NCBI GenBank assembly: GCA_019748295.1
Contig: JAIEPT010000353.1
Location: 1-58,076 of the forward strand
Direction: 5' to 3'
Source: Gemmataceae bacterium
GTDB lineage: Bacteria > Planctomycetota > Planctomycetia > Gemmatales > Gemmataceae
DNA length: 58,076 nt
In this document: in pieces, positions 7,872 to 17,666 of the stretch
Layout: the number at the start of each line of letters is the position of its first letter
Numbering within the stretch: the stretch's first letter is position 1
Translations under genes and position numbers: made by a program
The notes under the pieces: generated by a model
The model's input: only the letters and a program-made list of their open reading frames with translations
Database searches by the model: none
Told to the model about the DNA's origin: nothing

Positions 7872-8088
7872 TCCATCATCCATCCGAACGCTGAACGCTC
7901 AGACCGCCGTCTGGGGGCTTCGCCTTCGGGCGCTTCATGGAGACCTTCGGTCGGCCCGTGCGGCACGGTCGGAGACCGTGCCACAGCTTTGTCCTTCCCA
8001 CCACACCGGTCATGCTTCCAGGGACTTGGAAACAAGGCCGCAAACCAAAAAGACATTGTACGTTCGTATCCCTGGTGACAAGACGATG

Positions 8089-9102
8089 TCACTGCAAGGG
8101 CGGGATCGCCACGACGGCCCCGCCTTGCTCCAGGGAACGCTGCCCGTATTCCAGCACCGCGACATTGATCAAACCTGCGGCGCCATCGGAGATCGGAGCT
8201 TTCCGTTCGCGGATGCATTCCACGAAGTGGGCCGCCTCGAGTGCGAGGGGTTCGCCCGCATCGATCTTCGGGATCGTCACTTCGCCGTTCTTCAGTGTGA
8301 TTTGTTCCGGCTTGCCCGGTTGCGTCGGCGAACGTTCGAAGCCTTTGTCATGAACGACCAGCTTGTGCTCGGCCGCATCGTCGAAGACGACGCTGCGAGC
8401 GGAACCGACGACGACCAGCTTGCGGGCCTTGTGCGGATCGAGCCAACTGACGTGGACATGGGCGAGGCGTTGGCCGGGAAATTCGAGCGTTGCGAAGATG
8501 ACGTCTTCGACCCCCGGATGCACGATGCTTTGGCCGCGGCACTGGATTGAAACCGGGTTGGCGCCGAGCAACCGACAGCAGACGGAGATATCGTGCGGAG
8601 CGAGCGACCACCAGGCGTTTTCGTCGCTGCGGACGGTGCCGAGGTTAAGACGTTGGCAGTAGAGGTAAAGCACTTCGCCCAATTCGCCGCCGACGATCAT
8701 GCTTTTGATGCGGCGAACGATCGGGTGGTATTCGAGAAGATGTCCCACCATGAGGACGCGCGATTTCGCCTTGGCGAGCGCGACGAGCTTTTGAGCGTCG
8801 CTGGTCGTGAGCGTCATCGGCTTCTCGACCATCACGTCCTTGCCCGCTTCGAGCAGTTTGCTGGCCACGTCGTAATGGGTCGGTGCGATCGAGGCGACAA
8901 CGGCTCCGGCGAGCGTCTTGTCCTCAATGAGGTCTTCAACACGCGTCGTGGTGCGAACGTTCGGATATTGCTTCTGGACCTTTTCAAGCGAAGCGGGGCT
9001 GAGGTCGCACACCCAGCGCAGCTCGACGCCGGGCAGATTCGCCAAAGTCCGAATCCAGTTGCCGCCCCAGCGGCCCGCGCCAATCATCCCGATCGGAATC
9101 AT
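8089..9102 (-). CDS. Gfo/Idh/MocA-family NAD-dependent sugar-nucleotide dehydrogenase (WbpB/GnnA-like)
   Basis: A 337-residue oxidoreductase. The N-terminus holds the NAD-binding GAGRWG at 8-13 and the family EKP motif at 93-95. His170-Asp171 in SLAPHD are the likely catalytic pair. The run RLNLG...ENAWWSLAPHD is typical of Gfo/Idh enzymes that oxidise C3 of UDP-GlcNAc or its uronate, giving the substrate for the DegT aminotransferase downstream. ATG 9102 was chosen because the nucleotide-binding strand starts there; the longer frame consists of a dispersed hairpin repeat. It lies between the acetyltransferase and aminotransferase genes in one transcription direction. Confidence 0.85.
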   Translation of the reverse strand: MIPIGMIGAGRWGGNWIRTLANLPGVELRWVCDLSPASLEKVQKQYPNVRTTTRVEDLIEDKTLAGAVVASIAPTHYDVASKLLEAGKDVMVEKPMTLTTSDAQKLVALAKAKSRVLMVGHLLEYHPIVRRIKSMIVGGELGEVLYLYCQRLNLGTVRSDENAWWSLAPHDISVCCRLLGANPVSIQCRGQSIVHPGVEDVIFATLEFPGQRLAHVHVSWLDPHKARKLVVVGSARSVVFDDAAEHKLVVHDKGFERSPTQPGKPEQITLKNGEVTIPKIDAGEPLALEAAHFVECIRERKAPISDGAAGLINVAVLEYGQRSLEQGGAVVAIPPLQ

Positions 9103-9118
9103 GCTCAATCCGTTTTCC

Positions 9119-9210
9119 GTGGAAACAAGTTTATTAACTTGTTTAAGTGGTTTTCTTGCATTGATCCGAAATACATCCGAATCCGACAAGTCAGATAAAC
9201 TTGTCGCCAC
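9119..9210. repeat. Dispersed double-hairpin element, copy 2 (best-preserved type)
   Basis: Starts GTGGAAACAAGTTTATTAAC and ends AGATAAACTTGTCGCCAC. The left part ACAAGTT-TATT-AACTTGT is a hairpin by itself; the right part is another; and the two ends are inverted repeats of each other. It fills almost the whole gap between the acetyltransferase stop (9211) and the dehydrogenase start (9102). Other copies: 622-698, 11958-11975 (half), 25869-25944, 40857-40941. Confidence 0.9.
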
Positions 9211-9825
9211 TTAAACAGCGGGCAGCGGCATGTCCTCGGAATGGTCGAGGCACGCCAGTTTTCCCTTCTCCGCTTCCCGATAGCGCCATCCGGTTTGCGG
9301 GCATTTCATGATGCCCTCCGCGTCCGGCGCCGGCAGACGGTAGCCATGTCGGCTCATCCAACCGGCTTGCCGAGCGGGCACGCCTATCACCAGGGCGTAG
9401 TCGGGCACGTCCTTCGTCACCACCGCCCCTGCGCCGATGAACGCGAATCGGCCGATCGTCGTGCCGCAGACGATGGTCGCGTTGGCCCCAATGGTCGCAC
9501 CGCGGCGTACCAGCGTCTTCTCGTACAGGTGCCGGCGAACGATTTCGCTGCGAGGATTGCCGATGTTCGTAAACACGCAGGAAGGGCCGAGGAAGGCGTC
9601 GTCCTCGACGACGAGGCCCGTATAGAGCGAGACGTTGTTCTGAATCTTGACGTTGTTGCCCAGGACGACGTTGGGCGAAACGACGACGTTCTGCCCCAGG
9701 ATGCAGCGTTTGCCAAGCGTGCAGTTCGGCATGATGTGGCTGAAATGCCAAATCTTGGTGCCTTCGCCGATCTCGCACGGAGGATCGACGTAGGCGGACT
9801 CATGCACGAAGTAGGCAGGCTCCAC
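9211..9825 (-). CDS. Left-handed beta-helix N-acetyltransferase (WbpD/WlbB-like)
   Basis: A 204-residue hexapeptide-repeat acetyltransferase. Most of residues 15-150 are hexapeptide turns (for example [26 protein letters not shown]), which form a trimeric left-handed beta-helix. [10 protein letters not shown] and GPSCVFTN match the UDP-3-amino-sugar N-acetyltransferases that use acetyl-CoA. The C-terminal 40 residues carry a [10 protein letters not shown] segment common to this subfamily. I chose GTG 9825, which has GAGGA about eight bases upstream; the longer frame is repeat-derived. It opens the operon with the dehydrogenase and aminotransferase and should acetylate the 3-amino group made by the latter. 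Confidence 0.85.
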   Translation of the reverse strand: MEPAYFVHESAYVDPPCEIGEGTKIWHFSHIMPNCTLGKRCILGQNVVVSPNVVLGNNVKIQNNVSLYTGLVVEDDAFLGPSCVFTNIGNPRSEIVRRHLYEKTLVRRGATIGANATIVCGTTIGRFAFIGAGAVVTKDVPDYALVIGVPARQAGWMSRHGYRLPAPDAEGIMKCPQTGWRYREAEKGKLACLDHSEDMPLPAV

Positions 9826-9972
9826 AGGCAATCCTCGACTGGGCGACCAGGGCGGGTCGGCGAATCGGAATGAGAGATACACGAAGGCGCAGCGCGGAAT
9901 CAACGCGACTTCTTCATTCCCGAAGGATGAGGAGGAATGGGAAAGATGGGCGTGTGCGTCGTCTTCCGCTTG

Positions 9973-10135
9973 CGGCTTAGGCGAGCGGCGCCTGCCTTTC
10001 TCCCCTCTCCCTCCGGGAGAGGGGCCGGGGGTGAGGGCGTGCGACCTGGCGTTATACGCGAGAAAAGGCGCCCTCACCCCAACCCTCTCCCGGAGGGAGA
10101 GGGAGGTAGACTAGCTCCTGCCGCTCGCCTAATGC
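9973..10135. repeat. GC-rich nested palindrome (GGGAGAGGGG family) downstream of sufE
   Basis: Outer arms TTAGGCGAGCGGC and GCCGCTCGCCTAA, inner arms CCCTCTCCCTCCGGGAGAGG and reverse complement near 10086-10104. It overlaps the last codons or stop of sufE on the minus strand and separates it from the sugar operon. Confidence 0.85.
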
Positions 10136-10605
10136 GGCTGACAGGGCATGCCGCAATCGCCGCCGTGCTCGGCCGCGGCGCAAAGGCCTTCCGCATTCGC
10201 CGCGATCGAGCGGACGCGTTTGACCATCGAATGCAAGCCGTTGCTGCGGGCAGGCGAGAGATGCCGGTCGAGGCCGATGCGGCGGAACATGTCTTCGACG
10301 TCGTAGTTCAATATCTCGCGCGGCGTTTTGCCGCTGAACGCAAGCAGGAGAATCGCGACGAGGCCCTTGGTGATGATGCCGTCCGAATCGCCGCGGAACT
10401 CCAGGCGGGGCGGAATGCCGGCGACCGTCTTCGCCGTCAGCCATACCTGGCTTTGGCAACCGTGGACCTTGTTGTCGTCCATGCGATCGAGTTCCGACAT
10501 CGCCGGCATCTGGCGAGCGAGGCCGATGATGTAGCCGTAGCGTTCTTCCCAGTCGTCGCCGAGAAGTTCGAGGTCGTCGATCAGATCATCGATGGTAGCG
10601 GTCAT
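10129..10605 (-). CDS. sufE: SufE-family cysteine-desulfurase sulfur acceptor
   Basis: Accepts persulfide sulfur from SufS and passes it to the SufBCD scaffold. The 158-residue product has the SufE fold with the acceptor Cys50 in KVHGCQSQVW. The C-terminus holds extra Cys residues (CAAAEHGGDCGMPC) that are not part of the core family and could bind metal or be partly derived from the overlapping repeat. ATG 10605 starts the family alignment (MTATIDDLIDD). No good ribosome binding site precedes it, and a 13-bp hairpin separates it from sufS. It is the last gene of the suf cluster. Confidence 0.9.
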   Translation of the reverse strand: MTATIDDLIDDLELLGDDWEERYGYIIGLARQMPAMSELDRMDDNKVHGCQSQVWLTAKTVAGIPPRLEFRGDSDGIITKGLVAILLLAFSGKTPREILNYDVEDMFRRIGLDRHLSPARSNGLHSMVKRVRSIAANAEGLCAAAEHGGDCGMPCQPH

Positions 10606-10612
10606 ATTCAAG

Positions 10613-10673
10613 GAGCCGCGCACGCAGTAAGCGGTTTGTTCGATCAACCGATCGCTTCTTGCGTGCGCGGCTC
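10613..10673 (-). terminator. Strong hairpin between sufS and sufE
   Basis: GAGCCGCGCACGC (10613-10625) and its perfect complement (10661-10673) form a 13-bp stem, extended by AAGCGGTT/AACCGATCGCTT. It begins two bases after the sufS stop on the minus strand. It may attenuate transcription into sufE or protect the upstream mRNA. No T-tract follows. Confidence 0.6.
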
Positions 10674-10674
10674 T

Positions 10675-11946
10675 TTAGACTCCGAAAAGCTTCTTCACCT
10701 TGTGGATGCCGCGGATCAGGGCATTGATTTCGTCTTGGGTGTTGTAGAGCGCCAGGGCGGGGCGGGCCGTAGCGGCGATTCCGAATCGCTGCATCAAAGG
10801 CTGGGTGCAGTGATGGCCGCTGCGGATGGCGATCCCTTCCTGATCGAGCACGACGCCCACATCGTTGGCGTGGACGCCTTCCAACACGAACGACACGGCG
10901 CCCGCTCGTTCGCGAGGCGTGCCGATGAGGCGGATGCCCGGGATGTCGGCAAGCCGATTCGCCATGTCGCGAAGCAGCGTTTGCTCATGCTCGGAAACCT
11001 GGTCGATGCCGATTTTTTCGAGGTAATCCAGGGCGACGGCCAGGCCGATCGGGCCTTCCACGTTCGGCGTGCCGGCCTCGAACTTGTACGGCAATTCGTT
11101 CCAGGTGGTTTTCTCGAAGGTGACGGTGCGGATCATGTCGCCGCCGCCCATGAAGGGGGGCATGGCTTCAAGCCAGCGCGACTTGCCGTAGAGAACGCCG
11201 ATGCCGGTCGGGCCGTAGACCTTGTGCCCCGAGAAGGCATAGAAATCGACGTCGAGTTCCTGGACATCGACTTTCATATGCGAGACGGCCTGGGCCCCAT
11301 CGAGCATCACGGGGATGCCTTTGCGGTGGGCCATCTCGATGATCGCCCGCACGGGATTGATTGTGCCGAGCGTGTTGGAAACATGCGTCAGCGAGACGAT
11401 TTTCACGCGATCAGTGAGCAGCTTTTCGAACGCTTCAAGAACGATCTCGCCGCGGTCGTCGATGGGGGCGACCTTCAGTTTCGCTTGGCGCTCTTCGCAG
11501 GCGATCTGCCACGGGACGATGTTCGAGTGGTGCTCCATCTGCGTGATGAGCACTTCATCGCTCGAGTGGACGAACTTCTTGCAATAGCTGTGAGCGACGA
11601 GGTTGATCGCTTCCGTCGTCCCGCGGCAAAAGATGATCTCTCGCGTGTCGGCGGCGCCGAGGAATCGGCGAATGGTCTCGCGGGCCGCTTCGTATTGCCG
11701 GGTGGCCCGGTCGCTGAGGACGTGGATTGCGCGATGGATGTTGGAGTTGTCGCGTTCGTAATAGCGCACCAGGGCATCGATCACGCATCGCGGCTTCTGC
11801 GTGGAGGCGGCATTGTCGAGGTAGACCAGCGGCTTGCCATGGACGTGCTGATGCAGGATCGGAAAATCCTCGCGGGCGATTTCCGCATCGAAGGTAGGCG
11901 CCGTCCGCTCCGAGCGATTCATTATTGCCGCCTTGGTCGGGCTCAT
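10675..11946 (-). CDS. sufS: Cysteine desulfurase, SufS type
   Basis: PLP enzyme that takes sulfur from cysteine for Fe-S cluster assembly. With the start at 11946 it has 423 residues. Lys242 in FSGHKVYGPTG binds PLP, and Cys380 in RSGHHCTQP is the persulfide cysteine; SGHHC is the class II (SufS) form. THVSNTLGT and DGAQAV complete the cofactor site. An internal ATG at 11922 would give 415 residues and is almost equally plausible; E. coli SufS has 406. The longer frame upstream is translated repeat and should be ignored. It lies between sufD and sufE. Confidence 0.93.
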   Translation of the reverse strand: MSPTKAAIMNRSERTAPTFDAEIAREDFPILHQHVHGKPLVYLDNAASTQKPRCVIDALVRYYERDNSNIHRAIHVLSDRATRQYEAARETIRRFLGAADTREIIFCRGTTEAINLVAHSYCKKFVHSSDEVLITQMEHHSNIVPWQIACEERQAKLKVAPIDDRGEIVLEAFEKLLTDRVKIVSLTHVSNTLGTINPVRAIIEMAHRKGIPVMLDGAQAVSHMKVDVQELDVDFYAFSGHKVYGPTGIGVLYGKSRWLEAMPPFMGGGDMIRTVTFEKTTWNELPYKFEAGTPNVEGPIGLAVALDYLEKIGIDQVSEHEQTLLRDMANRLADIPGIRLIGTPRERAGAVSFVLEGVHANDVGVVLDQEGIAIRSGHHCTQPLMQRFGIAATARPALALYNTQDEINALIRGIHKVKKLFGV

Positions 11947-11957
11947 GGCTGTCTTTC

Positions 11958-12150
11958 GTGGAAACAAGTTTATCCGAGTATCTTGCTCCCCTCTCCCTCC
12001 GGGAGAGGGGCTAGGAGGTGAGGGTGTCTTTTTCCGCGTCGAATCGAACGCCAACGATGGCTTGCTGTTCTGCCCTCACCCCCAGCCCCTCTCCCGGAGG
12101 GAGAGGGGAGCGAGACACCCTCACCCCTCTCCCGGAGGGAGAGGGGAGCC
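11958..12150. repeat. Half copy of the double-hairpin element abutting a GGGAGAGGGG palindrome
   Basis: 11958-11975 matches only the left end of the double-hairpin element (GTGGAAACAAGTTTAT), then breaks into CTCCCCTCTCCCTCCGGGAG of the GC-rich family. Two further CTCTCCCGGAGGGAGAGGGG arms follow, at about 12090-12109 and 12127-12147. The arrangement suggests that the GC-rich element replaced the right half. It fills the sufD-sufS gap. Confidence 0.75.
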
Positions 12151-12161
12151 AGACAGGCCGA

Positions 12162-13475
12162 TCATCGCACGATCAGGCGTTCGAGTTCGTCGCGGATCGG
12201 TTCGAGCTTGATGCGCGAAACGACGTCGTTGGCGAACGCGAACGTCAGGATGCGGCGAGCTTCTTCCATGCCGATGCCGCGCGATCGCAGGTAATAAACC
12301 TGGTTCTCGTCAAGTTGGCCGACGGTCGCTCCGTGCGTGCACTTCACGTCGTCGGCGAAAATCTCGAGCTGCGGCTTCGTGTTGATCGTCGCCCCTTCGC
12401 TGAGAAGGAGCACCTTGTTCGTCTGCTTTGCGTCCGTCTTCTGGGCATCCTTGCGGACGAAAATCTTGCCGTTGAAAACGCCTTGAGAAGAACCGCCAAG
12501 CACGCCCTTATACAACTCATGGCTCGCACAGTTGGGCGCCGCGTGATCGATGACCGTGTGGTTGTCGTGGTGCTGCTTGCCTTCGCCGACATAGAGGCCG
12601 TTCACCGTCGCCTCGGCATGTTCGCCGGCGAAGCGGACGCGGACTTCGTTGCGGACCAGCGATCCGCCCAGGCCGATGTAGTGAGTCGTGAAGTTCGCCT
12701 TCGCTTGCAGCACGACCTGCGTGTTCGCGATGTGGTACGCCGCTGAGCTTTCGCGTTGCAGCTTGACGTGATCGACCACCGAGCGTTCGTCGGCAATCAC
12801 CTCGGTCACGGCGTTGGCGAAGTTCGTCAACCCGGCGGCGCCGAGATGCCATTCGACGATCCGGACCTGGGCATTCTTGCCGACGACGACGAGGTTCCGC
12901 GGCGTGGTCGCGACGGAGGCGGTGTTGACGAACACCAAGTGGATCGGCTCGTCGATGACCGCATGGTCAGCAACGTCGATGAGGCCGCCGTCCTGAAAGA
13001 ACGCGGTGTTCTGCGCGGTAAACGCAAGGCGTTCGCCATCGGCGTAACGGCCAAGATGCAATTGCACCAAAGCGGCCGCATCCATGCTGCCGTCGTTCGC
13101 GAGCGCCTGGCTTAACGTGCCGACGTGGACGCCCTTCGGCGTCGCTCCGACCTTTGAAAGTCGCGGCGACGCCAGTCCGTCGACGAACACGAGCCGACTG
13201 CCGGGGATCGCATCCGCGAATCCGAGCGACGCGAGATCGAGTGTCGCGTCCTCCACCTGTGTCGGAAGCGAAAAGTCCTTTTCGATCAGCGGATTGACGT
13301 TCGTGAAACGCCAATCCTCCGCTCGCGCGGTCGGGTAGCCGACTTTTTGGAGGCGGGCATACGCATCGCGGCGCAGCGATTCGATCCACGGCATTTGCCA
13401 GCCTGCGAGCTGGGGCGCGAGTTCGTCGAAACGCTGGGCGAAATTGGCTTCGGTCTTGGGTGCAGTCGTCGGCAT
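12162..13475 (-). CDS. sufD: SufD, Fe-S scaffold subunit
   Basis: Partner of SufB and SufC in the SufBC2D complex, where it aids iron acquisition and cluster building. The 437-residue chain has the N-terminal helical segment (to about 100) with the ARAEDWRFTNVNP signature, then the right-handed beta-helix core. The C-terminal motif IFADDVKCTHGATVGQLDE is the conserved SufB/SufD end, and the Cys and His in it match the interface residues. I chose ATG 13475; TTG 13502, in frame nine codons upstream, is possible but poorly placed. It lies 46 bases after sufC, in the same direction. Confidence 0.93.
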   Translation of the reverse strand: MPTTAPKTEANFAQRFDELAPQLAGWQMPWIESLRRDAYARLQKVGYPTARAEDWRFTNVNPLIEKDFSLPTQVEDATLDLASLGFADAIPGSRLVFVDGLASPRLSKVGATPKGVHVGTLSQALANDGSMDAAALVQLHLGRYADGERLAFTAQNTAFFQDGGLIDVADHAVIDEPIHLVFVNTASVATTPRNLVVVGKNAQVRIVEWHLGAAGLTNFANAVTEVIADERSVVDHVKLQRESSAAYHIANTQVVLQAKANFTTHYIGLGGSLVRNEVRVRFAGEHAEATVNGLYVGEGKQHHDNHTVIDHAAPNCASHELYKGVLGGSSQGVFNGKIFVRKDAQKTDAKQTNKVLLLSEGATINTKPQLEIFADDVKCTHGATVGQLDENQVYYLRSRGIGMEEARRILTFAFANDVVSRIKLEPIRDELERLIVR

Positions 13476-13521
13476 CGCGGTGGTTCTCGTGCGCAACTTC
13501 AACGTCGCCTACGGCTCCTCG

Positions 13522-14274
<753 letters not shown>

Positions 14275-14302
14275 TTCGGTCCAAACTACATAGCCGTGTG
14301 GT

Positions 14303-14559
14303 TTATTTCCTGAATTCAGTCACTTCAACGATTCGCACCAATTCGGTCCTCGTCGCTGATTTCGAACCAAACGCCGACAGGCTCGAAACCAAAAAAGAAC
14401 AATCTCTTGATCCGGAATGCCTTTCGTTCGCGGATCGTGTCGCAACTGGCGAATAATCCAAGCCGCGGCGTTGTTTACGCCTTCGCGATCGCTTGATTCG
14501 AGCCAACCATTGGCAAGACGTTCATCCGCATAGGGCGTCCAGACGACGGCGAAGATCAT
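14303..14559 (-). pseudogene. RelE/ParE-like toxin with two frameshifts
   Basis: The reading frame starting at ATG 14559 (VVWTPYADERLANGWLE) matches the N-terminus of planctomycete RelE/ParE toxins. Its later part (after VLFW) does not. A +1 shift at the six-T run near 14391-14396 gives FEPVGVWFEISDEDR, the expected middle. A second +1 shift gives TELVRIVEVTEF, the expected final strand, ending at 14303. All three pieces together restore a normal length of about 84 residues. The start overlaps the upstream antitoxin stop (ATGA). The toxin is therefore probably dead unless the shifts are assembly errors. Confidence 0.65.
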
Positions 14560-14813
14560 GCAGCGGGCTCCCGCGAGCGGAGTCTTTGCAAAACTTCTTC
14601 GCTGCTGATGCAGCGATCGCGTTCCGTCTCGAGCCGCTTCCTGGCGGCATCCGCGTCGAATCTCGTCGTCGCTCGGCGCAGGAGTTCTGCTTGATCCGGA
14701 ATCGGCGACGCAAAGTGCCCGAGCAATCGACCTGAAGGGTCGCGGATTTCAGCGACGCCGTGCACTCCCGCAAAGAATTGCTCCCATTCCTTGGGGATCG
14801 TTACGGTTCGCAT
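14556..14813 (-). CDS. Antitoxin of a RelE/ParE-type pair
   Basis: An 85-residue protein with the short planctomycete antitoxin pattern: an N-terminal strand (VTIPKEWEQFF), then AEIRDPSGRLLGHF, then a helical C-terminus rich in Arg and Glu (DADAARKRLETERDR) that would wrap the toxin. The central motif is shared with the antitoxin at 15124-15375 (EIRDPQGRVLGFF), so the two cassettes are paralogous. GGAG precedes ATG 14813 by eight bases. Its stop overlaps the toxin start by ATGA. Since the toxin is frameshifted, this may be an orphan antitoxin. Confidence 0.65.
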   Translation of the reverse strand: MRTVTIPKEWEQFFAGVHGVAEIRDPSGRLLGHFASPIPDQAELLRRATTRFDADAARKRLETERDRCISSEEVLQRLRSREPAA

Positions 14814-14863
14814 GTTCCGACTCCGGTTTCATCTGTTCCCAATCGCACGAATCAACCACCGAC

Positions 14864-15127
14864 TCAATGCCCCGCGTCGGCTGCTTTGACTTCGACGACC
14901 GTGACGATTCGGCGAGCCTTATCGACAGGGCAGAGCGCCACGAGCGTACCACGACGAAGAAAGCAGTACCCGTCGACGGCCGTGGTTGACTCCAATGGCG
15001 TCTGCTCCAGCACCTTGTCGATCAAATGGGACGATTCGGTTATTTCGTCCGGTTCCTGAGCAGTGGACCAAATAGCTGCTAACTGTTCTTCCGCAGTCGG
15101 CAGCCACTCTACAACGAAACGCTTCAT
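14864..15127 (-). CDS. RelE/ParE-family toxin
   Basis: An 87-residue protein: an N-terminal strand VVEWLPTAEEQLAAIW typical of the RelE/ParE fold, a helical hairpin, and a C-terminal beta sheet with LRRGTLVALCPVDKARRIVTVVEV. ParE-type toxins act on gyrase and RelE-type toxins cut mRNA; the fold alone does not decide. The start at 15127 overlaps the antitoxin stop (ATGA), the common antitoxin-first arrangement with coupled translation. The frame is intact, unlike the paralogue at 14303-14559. Confidence 0.75.
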   Translation of the reverse strand: MKRFVVEWLPTAEEQLAAIWSTAQEPDEITESSHLIDKVLEQTPLESTTAVDGYCFLRRGTLVALCPVDKARRIVTVVEVKAADAGH

Positions 15128-15375
15128 GCGTTCGCCTTCGTTTTGATGCGATTCCAAACGTCCGTCAGCGAGGAGCCCGTTCCTTTTTCGGAGTCCAACA
15201 CTCGGGAGGCGTTTTCGATGTCGAACAGCGAACGAACTTCCGCTTCGGTGAGCGGCTGAACATTGCTCGGCGTGAAGAAACCAAGCACTCGACCTTGCGG
15301 ATCGCGAATTTCGGTTGGCTCCTTGAGCTGCGCGAAGAAAGCGATCGTTGCTTCATCTGCGGTCTTCACCGTCAT
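15124..15375 (-). CDS. Antitoxin partner of the RelE/ParE toxin
   Basis: An 83-residue protein starting MTVKTADEATIAFF, with EPTEIRDPQGRVLGFFTP in the middle and an acidic to basic C-terminal helix. A near-perfect AGGAGG lies eight bases before ATG 15375, so it should be made in excess of the toxin, as antitoxins usually are. Its paralogue lies at 14556-14813. The first strand of the fold is short, so DNA binding is inferred from family behaviour and not seen. Confidence 0.7.
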   Translation of the reverse strand: MTVKTADEATIAFFAQLKEPTEIRDPQGRVLGFFTPSNVQPLTEAEVRSLFDIENASRVLDSEKGTGSSLTDVWNRIKTKANA

Positions 15376-15385
15376 AGCTCGCCTC

Positions 15386-15589
15386 CTATTCCGTGATCTC
15401 CGCAAATCGCGCGGGCGACGGAAGCGGCGTTCCGTCTTCCAAGCTCGATTCGATCAGCATCTCCAACACCTCGTGCCCGTGTCGTGCTGCCTCTTCATAA
15501 GTGTCGCCGTGGGTCTTGCAGTCGAATTCGGGCAGCGTAACCACGAACGCCTCATCATCGGACCATTGGATCACCATGCTGTAACGCAT
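15386..15589 (-). CDS. HicB-family protein (orphan antitoxin)
   Basis: A 67-residue protein with the HicB N-terminal half-RNase H fold: YSMVIQWSDDEAFVVTLPEF, then HGDTYEEAARHGHEVLEMLIES. HicB proteins normally neutralise the mRNase HicA, and no HicA is present next to it; the following genes are a RelE/ParE pair. It lacks a C-terminal DNA-binding domain, as in short HicB forms. It starts six bases after the sufB stop, so it is probably on the suf transcript. Confidence 0.8.
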   Translation of the reverse strand: MRYSMVIQWSDDEAFVVTLPEFDCKTHGDTYEEAARHGHEVLEMLIESSLEDGTPLPSPARFAEITE

Positions 15590-15595
15590 CGCGAT

Positions 15596-17047
<1,452 letters not shown>

Positions 17048-17099
17048 GTCGGCCGTCCTATGTCAACCCACGGATCGAACCGCGGAGCATCGTCGTCGT

Positions 17100-17606
17100 T
17101 CACTTCAATCCGTTCAGCGAAATCAATTCCGGCTGGTCCTGAAACACGGCACTCGCCAGCCGTTGCCTGAGCAGATCCTTGATCCCGGTCTGATTCTGCA
17201 AAAGGTCGGCCAACGTGATCTGATCGAGCGTTTGCCGCATCCAAGTTTCAAGGGTGGACCAAAGGCCCTTCAGGGAGCACGCCCCCTTATGCACGCAGCC
17301 GTCTTCGCTGGTCCCGGAATGGCGGTCGCAGTAGCTCGGTTCGTCGAAGAGCGGTTCACCGAGAACGAGCAACAACGAACCCAGCCCAATCTCCTCCGCC
17401 GGCTTCGCGAGTCGATACCCGCCCGAACGCCCGCGGACACTATCCACCAAGCCGGAATCTCGCAGGACCGCCATCAACTTGGCGACGTAGGGGACCGAAA
17501 GGCCTTCCGCCACGCTGAGTTCCGGCAAAGTAGCCGCCTGCGACTCGCTTTGAGCGAGTCGAACGAGGCAACGCAGCCCATACTCTTCCTGGGCGGTGAT
17601 CTTCAT
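17100..17606 (-). CDS. Rrf2-family regulator with three conserved cysteines (SufR/IscR-like)
   Basis: A 168-residue winged-helix regulator. The DNA-binding domain spans 1-70 (ITAQEEYGLRCLVRLA; SVPYVAKLMAVLRDSGLV; VRGRSGGYRLAKP). Cys93, Cys104 and Cys110 are spaced roughly like the Fe-S ligands of IscR (92, 98, 104), so it likely senses cluster status. It is divergent from nothing but sits just ahead of sufB, the classic place for a SUF operon repressor. A strong sigma-70-type promoter with an IscR-like half-site lies upstream at 17639-17670, which suggests autoregulation. Confidence 0.88.
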   Translation of the reverse strand: MKITAQEEYGLRCLVRLAQSESQAATLPELSVAEGLSVPYVAKLMAVLRDSGLVDSVRGRSGGYRLAKPAEEIGLGSLLLVLGEPLFDEPSYCDRHSGTSEDGCVHKGACSLKGLWSTLETWMRQTLDQITLADLLQNQTGIKDLLRQRLASAVFQDQPELISLNGLK

Positions 17607-17638
17607 GCCATCCCCAAAAACGCTGTCGGCACACTGGG

Positions 17639-17666
17639 ATTATAGGAATGTATACTTTTCAGTCAA
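17639..17666 (-). promoter_or_regulatory. Sigma-70-type promoter of the suf operon
   Basis: On the minus strand TTGACT (17661-17666) and TATAAT (17639-17644) are separated by 16 bases, close to the bacterial consensus. It lies 33 bases upstream of the regulator start. Confidence 0.75.

Noticed and set aside
9937-12021. 694-codon plus-strand ORF
   Set aside because: It is antisense to sufE and sufS and begins and ends in palindromic repeats.
11947-12054. 36-residue N-terminal extension of SufS (from 12054)
   Set aside because: It is translated GGGAGAGGGG and double-hairpin repeat; the family starts inside 11946.
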